Positions 15,279 through 23,907 are shown, counted from the stretch's first letter. The stretch: 40,908 bases of DNA from Opitutaceae bacterium (GCA_028281165.1 JANQKI010000177.1:1-40908), one strand, 5' to 3'. Numbers and translations are program-made. Notes: generated from the sequence alone by a model not told the origin.

Positions 15279-16505
15279 TCAGCTCTTGCCGAATACAAAC
15301 GGCAGAATCAAGGTGGAGGCGACAGGTTTACCGTCTTTTTGGGCGGGTCTGAATTTCCATTTCTCAGCCGCCTCAATAGCGGGGCCGTCCAGTTCGGCGT
15401 GAGAGCTCTCCTTAGCGGAAGCGGTCACGACGTTTCCTTTTTCGTCAAGCTCGAGCAAAACTCGTACGTACCCATTTATATGTGACAAATTGGTCGGTAA
15501 TTTTGGGGATTTCTTTTGGATAGGCTTTGGATTCTTGTCGGCTTGCTGCTGCGCTACCAATAGACCACCTCGCGAACGAAATGGTACAGCCAGTTTGGAA
15601 GCCACGGGGCGACCATTTTTCGTCGCTGGCTTATACTTCCATTGGCTGACGGCCTTTGAGGCCAGACGAGACATTTCCTTGCTGCTCGATTTTAAAGTGT
15701 CGGCTTGAGCTACGTAGCCATATTCGTCTATGTAGAGCAATAGCCAGGCTTCGCCTTGGGCTCTTTCAAGAGCTACTGGCAGAACGGGTTCGTGTTTGGC
15801 TACCAGTTTGGGCTCTGTATCCACTTTGTTAAGAGCTAGCGCTTTTTTCACGGTCTTTTGTCTGGTTCCTGGATTCGGAACGAAATTAAAGGGAACGAGA
15901 ACTTTGGATGGGACTGCCTCGCCCTGTTCCATGGCAGGAGAGAATTTCCACTTTTCAAGAGCCAGGCGCGTTGGCCCCACAAGTTCCTTATGAGTCGTCT
16001 CTTTTAGGGCTATGTTCTTAATATGGCCTTCGGAATCGAGATTTACTCTGAAGCTAAGACTGCCATTAATGTTCGCGTATCTGTCATCCATTTTTGGCGA
16101 CACACGCTTGTAGGCGCGCGGAGTTTGGGTGAAGTCGTCGCGTTTGCTGCTCAGAGAAACAGTACCGGGATTGAATTCGAATGGTTGAATAATCGTTGAA
16201 GAAATGGATTCTCCCTTGCGTTTGGCTGGTTCGAATTTCCAATGGACGATCGCATCGAGGCAAGCCTGAGCTAAAACTTCGTTAGTGGCGTCGACCAACC
16301 GAGCGCTGGTTACCTGACCAAATCGGTTGATTTTGGCTTCGATTTTGACTGATCCGGTTTCGTTCCCTTTTGACTGATAGAGCTTGGGCGAGACGGTGTA
16401 TTTAGGTCTGGCTGGGATGGTATTGGCGGAACAGAGCGAGGGGGTACATAGTAGGAGAATCTGGACTATTCCGAGAGCAATCGAAAGTGATAGACCTTGT
16501 TTCAT
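15279..16505 (-). CDS. Secreted protein with four TonB-C-like repeats
   Basis: The ATG at 16503-16505 is preceded by AAGGAG (11-base spacing) and starts a good signal peptide (MKQGLSLSIALGIVQILLLC...CSA), giving 408 residues. The mature part has four tandem domains of about 85-95 residues resembling the TonB C-terminal fold. Each ends in a conserved signature: HWKFEPAKRKGESISSTIIQ, KWKFSPAMEQGEAVPSKVLV, QWKYKPATKNGRPVASKLAV, KWKFRPAQKDGKPVASTLIL, each followed by PF. Ordinary TonB has one such domain plus a membrane anchor and Pro-rich spacer. This protein has neither, so it cannot transduce energy as TonB does. It is more likely a periplasmic binding or scaffolding protein. It is monocistronic. 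The family assignment is good; the function is open. Confidence 0.82.
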   Translation of the reverse strand: MKQGLSLSIALGIVQILLLCTPSLCSANTIPARPKYTVSPKLYQSKGNETGSVKIEAKINRFGQVTSARLVDATNEVLAQACLDAIVHWKFEPAKRKGESISSTIIQPFEFNPGTVSLSSKRDDFTQTPRAYKRVSPKMDDRYANINGSLSFRVNLDSEGHIKNIALKETTHKELVGPTRLALEKWKFSPAMEQGEAVPSKVLVPFNFVPNPGTRQKTVKKALALNKVDTEPKLVAKHEPVLPVALERAQGEAWLLLYIDEYGYVAQADTLKSSSKEMSRLASKAVSQWKYKPATKNGRPVASKLAVPFRSRGGLLVAQQQADKNPKPIQKKSPKLPTNLSHINGYVRVLLELDEKGNVVTASAKESSHAELDGPAIEAAEKWKFRPAQKDGKPVASTLILPFVFGKS

Positions 16506-16733
16506 GGGACTGAAATCTCCTTGGGTGCTAGGTTTACGGTGAAATACCCTATAATATCGGCGCAACCCCCAGATCCTTTATAGGCGGCTTCACTTAACGG
16601 CTCTTTGATAAATAAAGCGTCAAAAATTGATTGTATCCAAAGGATAGTTACACGAAAAGCAGTGGTATATAATTGCTCTAACCGAGCCTCGGTTTCTCTT
16701 CAGGCGTGGCCCAGTCTAGTCTCCAGTCTATTT

Positions 16734-17708
16734 CTATTTGCTGGGAAGATTCCAGTGCATTTCGGATTTCAGCATGTAGTGATCGTCAGTCCTTCTTTTT
16801 AGCATGCCCTTAGTAACGCCGTAGCCAGTGATGCCCTTCCATTTTCCAGTGCCGCCAATAAATTCATAAGATCCTGGAGGGTTGCTGTACCACCATTCAT
16901 GATACAGCCAGACAATATCCCCGTCAGGGTCGGTATCTTCCAGAAGCATGGCGTCTCCATTGCTGCCGCCTTTGGAGCCGGGAGCTGGCTTGTAGGTGGT
17001 TCCTCTGTCGTAGCAAGTAGCGAAGTTTCTCGGGCTCAGCGCGTTTTTATCGTCACTCAAAAGAACCCCAGATTGGCTGCTAACAAGAAGCGTAACGCCA
17101 TTTTTAAGCTCCTTTGAAAAATCGTAGATGTGTGGTCCGTGAAAGCTTAGACCGCTGTCATGAAATTGGTAGTCTTCCGGTTTGTTGCGTCCAGCGGCTG
17201 GTGGAAGATTCGCCAGTTCCCAATCAAAGGAGTATTCCGGTTGGGTGAAGCTGTCCAAACGGTTCACTTTGTTTTTCGCAAGGACGCCTGAACCCGCTAT
17301 TCCCTTCCATTTCCCGGTCCCCGCTTTTATCGAGATCTCGCTGGTCCCATCTTCTTTTTTCCAAAAAGCGCTCCAAGTGAGGTCTCCATCTTTATCGATT
17401 GTCTCGCTCAGAGATACCTCGGCGATGATCAGATTGTCCTTGTCTCGAAGAACGGAACCTTGAGCGAAGAAGGTGGCTTTGTGCCAGGGACTCGTTTCGT
17501 CATCGCTGAAGACTGTACCTTTTTGGTGAAAGGCGATGAGCGTCTTTCCGTCCTTGAATTTCTTGGCGCGACGTTCTTCTTGCGGTTCAAGAAAAAGATA
17601 GCCTGCGTCCTTCCCTGCGCCGTTGCATTGTTGATACGAGGCTATCGAGAGTGCTGCCGTGAGATAGAGTAGGGATCGTATCCTGATTTTGAATAAAATT
17701 TTCTTCAT
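16734..17708 (-). CDS. Secreted two-domain protein with GTGKWKGI(A/T)G repeats
   Basis: This 324-residue protein has a signal peptide (about 1-31) and two similar halves. Each half has an Asp-rich strand motif (DKDGDLTW at 106-113; DPDGDIVW at 260-267) and a glycine motif (GTGKWKGIAGSG at 130-141; GTGKWKGITGYG at 286-297). The G-T-G-K-x-x-G-I-x-G motif is typical of small eight-stranded beta barrels of the allene-oxide-cyclase/dirigent-like type, so each half is probably one barrel; this fold call is inference. The gene lies 11 bases after its paralogue (17720-18856) and is probably co-transcribed. No catalytic residues can be named. It is likely a periplasmic or extracellular binding protein. 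Confidence 0.7.
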   Translation of the reverse strand: MKKILFKIRIRSLLYLTAALSIASYQQCNGAGKDAGYLFLEPQEERRAKKFKDGKTLIAFHQKGTVFSDDETSPWHKATFFAQGSVLRDKDNLIIAEVSLSETIDKDGDLTWSAFWKKEDGTSEISIKAGTGKWKGIAGSGVLAKNKVNRLDSFTQPEYSFDWELANLPPAAGRNKPEDYQFHDSGLSFHGPHIYDFSKELKNGVTLLVSSQSGVLLSDDKNALSPRNFATCYDRGTTYKPAPGSKGGSNGDAMLLEDTDPDGDIVWLYHEWWYSNPPGSYEFIGGTGKWKGITGYGVTKGMLKRRTDDHYMLKSEMHWNLPSK

Positions 17709-17719
17709 TCTGCTGGGAG

Positions 17720-18856
17720 CTACTGTTTGAGGTAATTCGAGGGGACAAGAAATTGGAAATCCGTAGCCAAGGCGATTCCGCGAATTCCTTGCGGTCTGTG
17801 TCGACCTTCGGGAAATTCTTCATGCCACGTTCCTTCGCCAATCAGACCTTCGAACTTCCCTGTTCCTTTCTTGACTATCCATTTGGGGGGAGAGGGGGCA
17901 ATGCGCTCTCCCCAAAGCCAAAGATGATCTCCATCGTGGTCCGAAGTTTGTATCATGAAAAACTCGCGAACGACATTCTCCGCGCTGAAAGCATCGCCTT
18001 TATTCTTTGGCTTGTAGAGAGCTAAACGCAGGCCGGTAAAATCACGATTGTGGAAGATGCTGAATGGATTTTCCGAAAGGTAAACGCCGTAGATCGAATC
18101 CTGTTCGAAAGCGTATCCTCCAGGTATGTCGTCTTTGGACTGATTCAATCCAGGTTGTTTTCTATAGAAGGTGACTCCCCTTTCATCGATGCGAGGCGTT
18201 GTCGTGTCGCGATCCATCGCATTTCCGCCAAGTCCGACGGGTGGCGTATCAATCCAGTAAATACTATTATCTTCCGGGCTTGGCGCGTAATAGAATTCTT
18301 CCGCGTTCGGGTAGTCGTATCCTTCTGGTTTTTCGGGGAGGGGCCAGAGTGACTGCGGTTGGAGCTTGGGCCAAAACCAGTGCCACATCCCTTCCGCGTT
18401 CTCCCCTTGTCGTTTTCCTGTCGTGGCTACTATCCACTGCATAGGAAGGCCTGGCGGATTGAATTCCCCGAGCATCCAGATCTGGTTCCCTTCCTCGTCA
18501 TTGCCTTGAGAAAGGGAGTATTGGTAGAGTATATTTCCCTTGTTGTATCGCTGTCCGTCGTGTTGCGGCTTATACAATACTGCCGTTACCCCGTAGAATG
18601 TTCTGTCATGAAGCAGGCTTTCGGGATCGTTGAAGACGTAGTAGCCTTCGTAGGAATGTCTGTTGTAGGAGTGTCCGTCAGGCAGAGGCGTATCCACTCG
18701 CATATCCGGTAGTTCTCTAACAAATACATGTCCTTTATCGACATTTTCCTTGTGGGGGAAGGATGGGCTTTCCTTTGGCGTTTGGGCAGCTAATGATATG
18801 GCGAAGCAAGGCAAGAGCAGGATTTTAATGGGACTTCTTGATAGGAAAGAATGCAT
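17720..18856 (-). CDS. Secreted protein related to its downstream neighbour (barrel-like repeats)
   Basis: The ATG at 18854-18856 begins a signal peptide (MHSFLSRSPIKILLLPCFAISLAAQ), giving 378 residues; a TTG ten codons upstream is less likely. As in the next gene, there are two related halves. Each carries a YGV(T/Y)-type segment, LYKP (VLYKPQHDG and ALYKPKNKG), an Asp/Gly strand (NDEEGNQIWMLGE and SDHDGDHLWLWGE) and a gly motif (TTGKRQGENAEGMW and GTGKFEGLIGEGTW). This supports an ancient internal duplication shared with 16734-17708. The first half has a degraded glycine motif. The two genes form an operon of duplicated secreted proteins. No function is assigned. Confidence 0.7.
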   Translation of the reverse strand: MHSFLSRSPIKILLLPCFAISLAAQTPKESPSFPHKENVDKGHVFVRELPDMRVDTPLPDGHSYNRHSYEGYYVFNDPESLLHDRTFYGVTAVLYKPQHDGQRYNKGNILYQYSLSQGNDEEGNQIWMLGEFNPPGLPMQWIVATTGKRQGENAEGMWHWFWPKLQPQSLWPLPEKPEGYDYPNAEEFYYAPSPEDNSIYWIDTPPVGLGGNAMDRDTTTPRIDERGVTFYRKQPGLNQSKDDIPGGYAFEQDSIYGVYLSENPFSIFHNRDFTGLRLALYKPKNKGDAFSAENVVREFFMIQTSDHDGDHLWLWGERIAPSPPKWIVKKGTGKFEGLIGEGTWHEEFPEGRHRPQGIRGIALATDFQFLVPSNYLKQ

Positions 18857-19056
18857 GATGAGGCTCTGAGGTTTTCGAGAATTCAAAGTTAGTGAAAACT
18901 AATCAGAGTCTTAATGCAAATCGTTCTGTTCGGAGCGTTTTAGACATAACGCTATAAATTCTTGCCATCGTGGCGGAATCCTTGATCTTGAACTTCCTGT
19001 CTGTTCTCCTTCTCTTTTCCTGAAATCCCCTTGTAATCACTTAGGAATCTATACTC

Positions 19057-20262
19057 ATGCAAGAAGCTCCTCTGCCTCCAAACGAAGCCGAACGGCTTAA
19101 GGCTTTATACAAATACAAAATTCTGGATACAGATCCTGAAGATGTCTTCGATGACATTGTGAAATTGGCGTCTTACATATGCGAGACGCCCATTGCCCTC
19201 ATTAGCCTCGTGGATTCTGAACGCCAGTGGTTCAAGGCGAAGCTTGGACTAGGCGCGTCGCAAACGGATCGTAACGTCGCCTTTTGCGCTCATGCCATTC
19301 GGGATGACGGCATTCTTGAGGTTGAAAACGCCCTTGAAGACGAGCGCTTTGCCGATAATCCGCTTGTTACAGGAGACCCGAATATAAGATTTTATGCGGG
19401 GGCTCCTTTGATCACCAATGATGGGTTTAAATTGGGAACGCTTTGCGCGATCGACACCGTTCCAAGGCAACTGAGCGACAAGCAACATGAAGCTCTTGAA
19501 GCCTTGTCAAGGCAGGTAAGATCGAACCTTGATTTGAGACTGCGGACAGAAAGATTGAAAGAGCTAAACGATGAGAAGAATCGGTTCTTTTCGATTCTGG
19601 CCCACGATCTCCGCTCGCCAGTAAAGAATGTCGTGGCTTTGTGTGACTACGTTGAGGAATGTCATGAAGATATGGATGCAGACAACTTGAAAGCTACTAT
19701 CAGCGATATGAGTGGCATGGCGGAGAAGGTGGACAAGCTGATCCATGACATTCTTTCCTGGGCTCGATTTGATCGTGGCGAAATGAAATGCGATTTGAAA
19801 ATCCATGATTTGAAGACGACGATCGATTCCGTAAGCAGCCTGATCTCGGACTTGGCTCGACAAAAGAATATCGATTTCGCTTTCGAATGCCCTGAAGATA
19901 TTTCGGTAGTCGCTGATTCCACCATGCTGCATTCGATCGTGCAGAATCTCGTGGCTAATGCTATAAAGTTTACCAAACCAGATGGAACGGTTTCCGTTCT
20001 CTGCCAATCCGGAAATGGATGGACGTGTATTGATGTCAAAGATACAGGAGTAGGGATCTCAGCTGAGGCGATTGATCAGATCTTTTCTGTGGGTTCTTTC
20101 TTTACTACGGAAGGAACGTCAGGCGAACAAGGCTCTGGCCTTGGGCTCTCCCTTTGCAAGGAATTCGCTGAAAAGATGGGTGGGTCGCTGTCGATCGATT
20201 CCGAGTCGGGTATTGGCACTACGGTCTCGGTTCGATTGCCTGCTAGTCGGCCCGAAGAATGA
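19057..20262 (+). CDS. GAF-domain sensor histidine kinase
   Basis: This 401-residue soluble kinase has a GAF domain (about 25-160) of the type found before cyanobacterial-style HisKA kinases (PIALISLVDSERQWFKAKLG...FYAGAPL...LGTLCAID). A HisKA dimerisation domain follows with FFSILAHDLRSPVKN (phospho-acceptor H183). The HATPase_c domain has its N box at HSIVQNLVANAIKFT (N297/N301), G1 box DTGVGIS (329-335) and G2 box GSGLGL (359-364). There is no membrane segment, so it senses a cytoplasmic signal or a small molecule. An AGGA lies 11 bases before the ATG. No response regulator is adjacent; the single-domain regulator at 33776 is 13 kb away. An imperfect dyad AGCGTT-N8-AACGCT sits upstream at 18934-18953. 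Confidence 0.92.
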   Translation: MQEAPLPPNEAERLKALYKYKILDTDPEDVFDDIVKLASYICETPIALISLVDSERQWFKAKLGLGASQTDRNVAFCAHAIRDDGILEVENALEDERFADNPLVTGDPNIRFYAGAPLITNDGFKLGTLCAIDTVPRQLSDKQHEALEALSRQVRSNLDLRLRTERLKELNDEKNRFFSILAHDLRSPVKNVVALCDYVEECHEDMDADNLKATISDMSGMAEKVDKLIHDILSWARFDRGEMKCDLKIHDLKTTIDSVSSLISDLARQKNIDFAFECPEDISVVADSTMLHSIVQNLVANAIKFTKPDGTVSVLCQSGNGWTCIDVKDTGVGISAEAIDQIFSVGSFFTTEGTSGEQGSGLGLSLCKEFAEKMGGSLSIDSESGIGTTVSVRLPASRPEE

Positions 20263-20277
20263 ACTCACAATATTAAT

Positions 20278-20338
20278 TTAACCAAAAAGTTAATTAAATG
20301 TTTGACAGTCATGGCTTGATTATTAACCAAATGGTTAA
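20278..20338 (+). promoter_or_regulatory. Two ArsR-like operators flanking a -35 box before the DUF899 gene
   Basis: TTAACCAAATGGTTAA (20323-20338) is a dyad with perfect 7-bp arms. TTAACCAAAAAGTTAA (20278-20293) matches it at 14 of 16 positions, 45 bp upstream. A consensus TTGACA (20302-20307) lies between them, so the second site would cover the -10 region. The TTAACC/GGTTAA form resembles sites of ArsR-type winged-helix repressors, but no such regulator gene is present in the window. Confidence 0.6.
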
Positions 20339-20396
20339 ATAAATTGCCGTCTTCTAATCGGAAGACGAATACCAGGTAACGAAGAAAGGAATACAG

Positions 20397-21098
20397 ATGT
20401 CTGTTGAAACAACGAGTCCCATGCCAAATGTCGTGTCGCGAGAAGAATGGAAGTCAGCTCGGGAAGGTCTCCTTGAAAAAGAAAAAGCAGCGACTAAAGC
20501 GAGAGACGCTCTAGCGGCTGAGCGTCGTCGGCTCCCAATGTTTCGCGTAGAAAAGGAATACATTTTAGAAGGTTCCGGAGGCAAAGCGACTATGTTGGAT
20601 TTGTTCGAAGACCGCCGACAATTAATCATCTATCATTTCATGTTTGGAGCGGATTGGGAAGAAGGCTGCCAAGGTTGTTCCATGCTCGTAGACAACATTG
20701 CTCATCCTGCCCATCTTAATGCTCGTGATGCTTCCCTGGCTTTGGTCTCTCGAGCTCCTTTGTCCAAAATAGAGCCTTTCAAGCAGCGAATGGGCTGGAC
20801 CTTGCCGTGGTATTCATCTTTTGGAACCGACTTCAATGACGATTTTGGCGTTACCACCAGCGAAGGCGAAGTCTTTGGCTTGAGCGTTTTTCTTCGAGAT
20901 GGACGCGATATCTTCCAGACTTATTTCACTAATAACCGAGGTGTTGAGGCAGTTATGGGAACGTTTGCCTATCTTGATCTGTTGCCCTTCGGGCGGCAGG
21001 AAGAGTGGGAGAATTCTCCAGGTGGTTGGCCGCAGACTGCGCCCTACCAATGGTGGCGTCATCACGATCGTTACGAAGAGGCGAATACGGAAAGCTAG
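20397..21098 (+). CDS. DUF899 family thioredoxin-like protein
   Basis: This 233-residue protein matches the DUF899 family: an N-terminal VVSREEWKSAREGLLEKEKA segment, YHFMFGADWEEGCQGCSML with a CxxC (C91, C94), LVSRAPLSKIEPFKQRMGW, and the C-terminal FGRQEEW...WWRHHDRY. The fold is thioredoxin-like and the CxxC sits where a redox pair is expected, so a redox role is likely. The family has no firmly established reaction. It is preceded by two strong palindromic operators and followed, with a 3-base gap, by a small membrane protein gene in the same direction. Confidence 0.85.
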   Translation: MSVETTSPMPNVVSREEWKSAREGLLEKEKAATKARDALAAERRRLPMFRVEKEYILEGSGGKATMLDLFEDRRQLIIYHFMFGADWEEGCQGCSMLVDNIAHPAHLNARDASLALVSRAPLSKIEPFKQRMGWTLPWYSSFGTDFNDDFGVTTSEGEVFGLSVFLRDGRDIFQTYFTNNRGVEAVMGTFAYLDLLPFGRQEEWENSPGGWPQTAPYQWWRHHDRYEEANTES

Positions 21099-21101
21099 AT
21101 C

Positions 21102-21413
21102 ATGGCTTGGCGGCAAAGTTGTCCATGTCGAAGCTCGCTTTCTTCGCCGCTACCAGAAAAAAGAAATAGCAGTTTGCTTGGGCGTTGCTTCAGTCTGATT
21201 GGACTGGCTGCTTCTAGCTTGCTCTTAGTTCTGGTTCCCAAGTGTCCCCTTTGTTTGGCTGGCCATCTGGCTTTGTGGACTGGTATCGGTCTTTCTTATA
21301 CAGAGGCGAAGTACATGCGTTATCTTTTGATAGTCCTTTTAGTTGGAGCGATAGGTTTTCTGCTTTTTCAGTTATCCGGCTTTGTTCGCCGAATGTTTTC
21401 CCGCTTCGGTTAG
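21102..21413 (+). CDS. Small membrane protein with CPLC motif
   Basis: This 103-residue protein starts 3 bases after the DUF899 gene and is probably translated from the same message. It has two membrane segments (about 30-47 and 73-91). The motif VPKCPLCLAGHLALWTGIG (46-64) belongs to small integral membrane proteins seen near redox and metal-handling genes, where CPxC may bind a metal or react with thiols. The N-end also has CPC (7-9). A thiol or metal function alongside DUF899 is inference. Confidence 0.65.
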   Translation: MAWRQSCPCRSSLSSPLPEKRNSSLLGRCFSLIGLAASSLLLVLVPKCPLCLAGHLALWTGIGLSYTEAKYMRYLLIVLLVGAIGFLLFQLSGFVRRMFSRFG

Positions 21414-21470
21414 AGCCTCGATTTAGGTTCTCTTAACCGTCCTGGTATAGTCACTTAAAAGCTTCTTGCA

Positions 21471-21488
21471 ATATACCGATCGGTATAT
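21471..21488 (+). promoter_or_regulatory. 18-bp perfect palindromic operator before the TetR gene
   Basis: ATATACCGATCGGTATAT is a perfect palindrome whose 14-bp core ATACCGATCGGTAT is repeated before trxB. It sits 19 bases upstream of the TetR ATG, which indicates autoregulation. The ACCG..CGGT core recalls operators of NemR-like TetR regulators. Confidence 0.8.
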
Positions 21489-21507
21489 ACGTTCACTTGT
21501 TAGCTCT

Positions 21508-22101
21508 ATGAAGAAGGACAAGGGTACGCGCTTAAGGCTTTTGGAGGCTGCGCTCGAGCAAATTTGGAAGTCGAGCTACAGCAGCGTTGGCATTGTTCAG
21601 ATTTGCAACGAGGCCCAAACCACAAAGGGGAGTTTCTATCATTTCTTTAAGTCCAAGTCCGATCTAGCCATTGCGGCCTTAGACGAGCATTGGAATCAGA
21701 CGAGATCGGAATTTGATCGAGCTTTTGCTCCTGGCCGTGCTCCTGTAGAGCAAATCGCCGCTTTTTGCCAACAGACGATTAGGTCACAACACGTACATAG
21801 GCAAGAGGATGGATGTGTGTTGGGATGTCCCTTCTTCACTACGGGGATGGAGAGTACCGCTCTCGAAGAGTCAGTGCAAAAGGCGGTTGATCGAATTGTG
21901 GAAAACGAGACGGCCTACTTTACGCGGCTAGCTAGAGAAATTGGCGGTTCTCGATTCCCCGATGAATTGGCGGCGGCAGACGGAGGAAAAACCATGTTTG
22001 CTTTCGTGCAGGGCGTGCTCGCTATGGCTCGGGTTCAGGATGACGTTGGCTTGATCGAGCGCGTTCTTCAGCCCGGATTGATGCGATTGGCCTGGCTCTA
22101 A
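21508..22101 (+). CDS. TetR/AcrR-family regulator, probably redox-responsive
   Basis: The ATG at 21508 gives 197 residues. A longer frame from 21466 would place the palindromic operator inside the gene, so it is rejected. The N-terminal HTH spans about residues 25-48 (SVGIVQICNEAQTTKGSFYHFFKSKSDL). The C-terminal ligand domain contains GCVLGCPFFTTGME with C103 and C107. The cysteine in the GC(L/V)L position matches the region where NemR of E. coli has its redox-sensing Cys106. It controls, in all likelihood, itself and the downstream trxB-peroxiredoxin-thioredoxin genes, because identical operator cores precede both. Oxidant or electrophile sensing through C103/C107 is inference. Confidence 0.88.
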   Translation: MKKDKGTRLRLLEAALEQIWKSSYSSVGIVQICNEAQTTKGSFYHFFKSKSDLAIAALDEHWNQTRSEFDRAFAPGRAPVEQIAAFCQQTIRSQHVHRQEDGCVLGCPFFTTGMESTALEESVQKAVDRIVENETAYFTRLAREIGGSRFPDELAAADGGKTMFAFVQGVLAMARVQDDVGLIERVLQPGLMRLAWL

Positions 22102-22120
22102 AAAATTTTATGCAATCACT

Positions 22121-22134
22121 ATACCGATCGGTAT
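22121..22134 (+). promoter_or_regulatory. Second copy of the TetR operator, before trxB
   Basis: ATACCGATCGGTAT, a perfect 14-bp palindrome identical to the core of the site at 21471-21488, lies 27 bases upstream of the trxB ATG. It ties the redox genes to the adjacent TetR regulator. Confidence 0.8.
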
Positions 22135-22161
22135 GTTTATTCTGGTATAACTAATTTCAAA

Positions 22162-23202
22162 ATGAAAACTCATAAGGAAAAACTCGTTATCGTTGGCTCA
22201 GGTCCCGCTGGATGGACGGCAGCCATTTACGCCGCAAGAGCCGACTTGCAGCCGCTTGTCTTTGCTGGTCGAGCTGCCGGAAAGGACTTGCTGCCGGGAG
22301 GCCAATTAATGCTTACCACTGAAGTCGAAAACTTTCCTGGCTTCCCAGAGGGTATTGAGGGCCCCGAAATGATGGGACGATTCTTCCGCCAGGCGCTACG
22401 CTTCGGCACCCGCGTGGTGACTGAGGAGGGGGTTAAGGATCAAAGCGATTTGGATGCGAATCATGGATTGTATCAGACTTTCCAAAACGTTCAGTCGATT
22501 GATCTTTCTTTTCGTCCGTATAAGATTGTTGGCGACAATGGATTCACCGTTTACGCGGAAACGGTTGTGATCGCGACAGGAGCCAAGGCCAATTGGCTGG
22601 GTCTTGAAAATGAGTTACGGCTAGCTCAGTCGGGTGGAGGAGTATCGGCTTGCGCGGTCTGCGATGGGGCTTTGCCTATTTTTCGCGACCAGGAGGTAGG
22701 CGTTGTCGGTGGTGGCGACTCCGCAATCGAGGAGGCAAGCTACCTGGCAAAGTTCGCTAGCAAGGTTCATATTTTCGTAAGGAAAGATCGTTTCCGCGCC
22801 AGCAAAGCCATGCAATCTCGCGTGTTAGGAAATTCCAAATACGAAATTCACTGGAATACCGAAGTGGTAGACGTCTTGGGCGATTCGGCTGTAACAGGTG
22901 TTACTCTTAGGCGTAACGATCTAGACGACGGCGATCCGGGGCAAATCGAACACCTGCCTCTGCGGGGTCTTTTCATCGCGATCGGACACACGCCTAACAC
23001 GGGGTTTCTCGGAGGTCAGCTTGCTTCAGACGAGCAAGGTTATCTCCAGCTTCCGAATCCTGGTTTTACGGCTACTGAAACTGAAGGCGTCTACGCTGCC
23101 GGCGACGTGGCGGATCCTTACTATCGTCAAGCGATTACCGCAGCGGGAATGGGAGCCAAGGCTGCTATCGAGGCTGAACGATTCTTAGCCGAAGTCGCCT
23201 AA
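22162..23202 (+). CDS. trxB: Thioredoxin-disulfide reductase
   Basis: This 346-residue flavoprotein transfers electrons from NADPH through FAD to thioredoxin. The FAD-binding GSGPAG is at residues 12-17. GGQLMLTTEVENFPGF is typical of the family. The redox pair is C164-A-V-C167 (CAVCDGA). The NADPH-binding motif is VVGGGDSAIEEA, and the C-terminal YAAGDVAD motif binds FAD. It is about 25-30 residues longer than E. coli TrxB owing to insertions around residues 90-120 and near the C-terminal third. It follows the TetR gene by 60 bases and precedes a peroxiredoxin and a thioredoxin, so the three enzymes form a complete NADPH-to-peroxide chain. Confidence 0.95.
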   Translation: MKTHKEKLVIVGSGPAGWTAAIYAARADLQPLVFAGRAAGKDLLPGGQLMLTTEVENFPGFPEGIEGPEMMGRFFRQALRFGTRVVTEEGVKDQSDLDANHGLYQTFQNVQSIDLSFRPYKIVGDNGFTVYAETVVIATGAKANWLGLENELRLAQSGGGVSACAVCDGALPIFRDQEVGVVGGGDSAIEEASYLAKFASKVHIFVRKDRFRASKAMQSRVLGNSKYEIHWNTEVVDVLGDSAVTGVTLRRNDLDDGDPGQIEHLPLRGLFIAIGHTPNTGFLGGQLASDEQGYLQLPNPGFTATETEGVYAAGDVADPYYRQAITAAGMGAKAAIEAERFLAEVA

Positions 23203-23244
23203 TCCAAATTTTCAATACATAAACATTAAACAGAAAATATCGAA

Positions 23245-23907
23245 ATGAGTGATACAACATATATATCTAACTCGCTGACAGCTAAGCTTGAGGCGCAAAA
23301 GGCTGGTTTTCTAGAGCAGGCTCCTGGCGAGGTCGTTGCGGTCATGGAAAAGACAGCCGAAGAACTTGAACAATCCCGTCTTGCCGACGGAAGCTTGAAG
23401 GTGGGGGATCGAGCTCCCGACTTCGAATTGCCGAACGCTAAAGGGGGCAGCGTCAGCCTCAGTGAAAAGCTTAAGGACGGTCCGGTTGTCTTGAATTTCT
23501 ATCGCGGCGATTGGTGCCCTTACTGCAACCTTGAGCTTAGAGCTTTCCAGGCTGCATTGCCTGAATTCGAAGCCAAGGGCGCATCGCTGGTCGCGATCTC
23601 GCCGCAGACGCCCGACAGTTCGTTGACTACTGTCGAAAAACGCGACTTGGCGTACGACGTGTTGAGCGATGTCGGGAACAAAGTGTCACGCGATTATGGA
23701 CTGGTATTCGCCCTAGCTGAAGAACTGCGTCCGATATATCAGCAGTTCGGAATCGATATCCCTGCCTATAATGGGGATGGAACTTTCGAACTCCCTGTTC
23801 CCGCTACCTATGTAGTTGGTCAAGACGGAAAGATAGCGTATGCTTTCGTGAATACGGACTATACCAAAAGAGCTGAACCAAGCGAGGTTCTGCAGGCGAT
23901 AGGCTAA
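23245..23907 (+). CDS. Peroxiredoxin-like protein (AhpC/TSA family)
   Basis: This 220-residue protein has a helical N-terminal extension (1-50) and then a peroxiredoxin-like thioredoxin fold: VGDRAPDFELPNAKG, LNFYRGDWCPYCNLELRAFQ with C91 and C94, and VPATYVVGQDGKIAYAF. The WCPYCxxEL motif is that of the peroxiredoxin-like group in which the peroxidatic cysteine is followed at +3 by a likely resolving cysteine. It would reduce hydroperoxides using the thioredoxin encoded next. It sits 42 bases after trxB with no terminator between. Confidence 0.9.
   Translation: MSDTTYISNSLTAKLEAQKAGFLEQAPGEVVAVMEKTAEELEQSRLADGSLKVGDRAPDFELPNAKGGSVSLSEKLKDGPVVLNFYRGDWCPYCNLELRAFQAALPEFEAKGASLVAISPQTPDSSLTTVEKRDLAYDVLSDVGNKVSRDYGLVFALAEELRPIYQQFGIDIPAYNGDGTFELPVPATYVVGQDGKIAYAFVNTDYTKRAEPSEVLQAIG

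Noticed and set aside
21466-21507. Longer start for the TetR regulator
   Set aside because: It would put the palindromic operator inside the coding sequence; the ATG at 21508 gives a standard TetR N-terminus.
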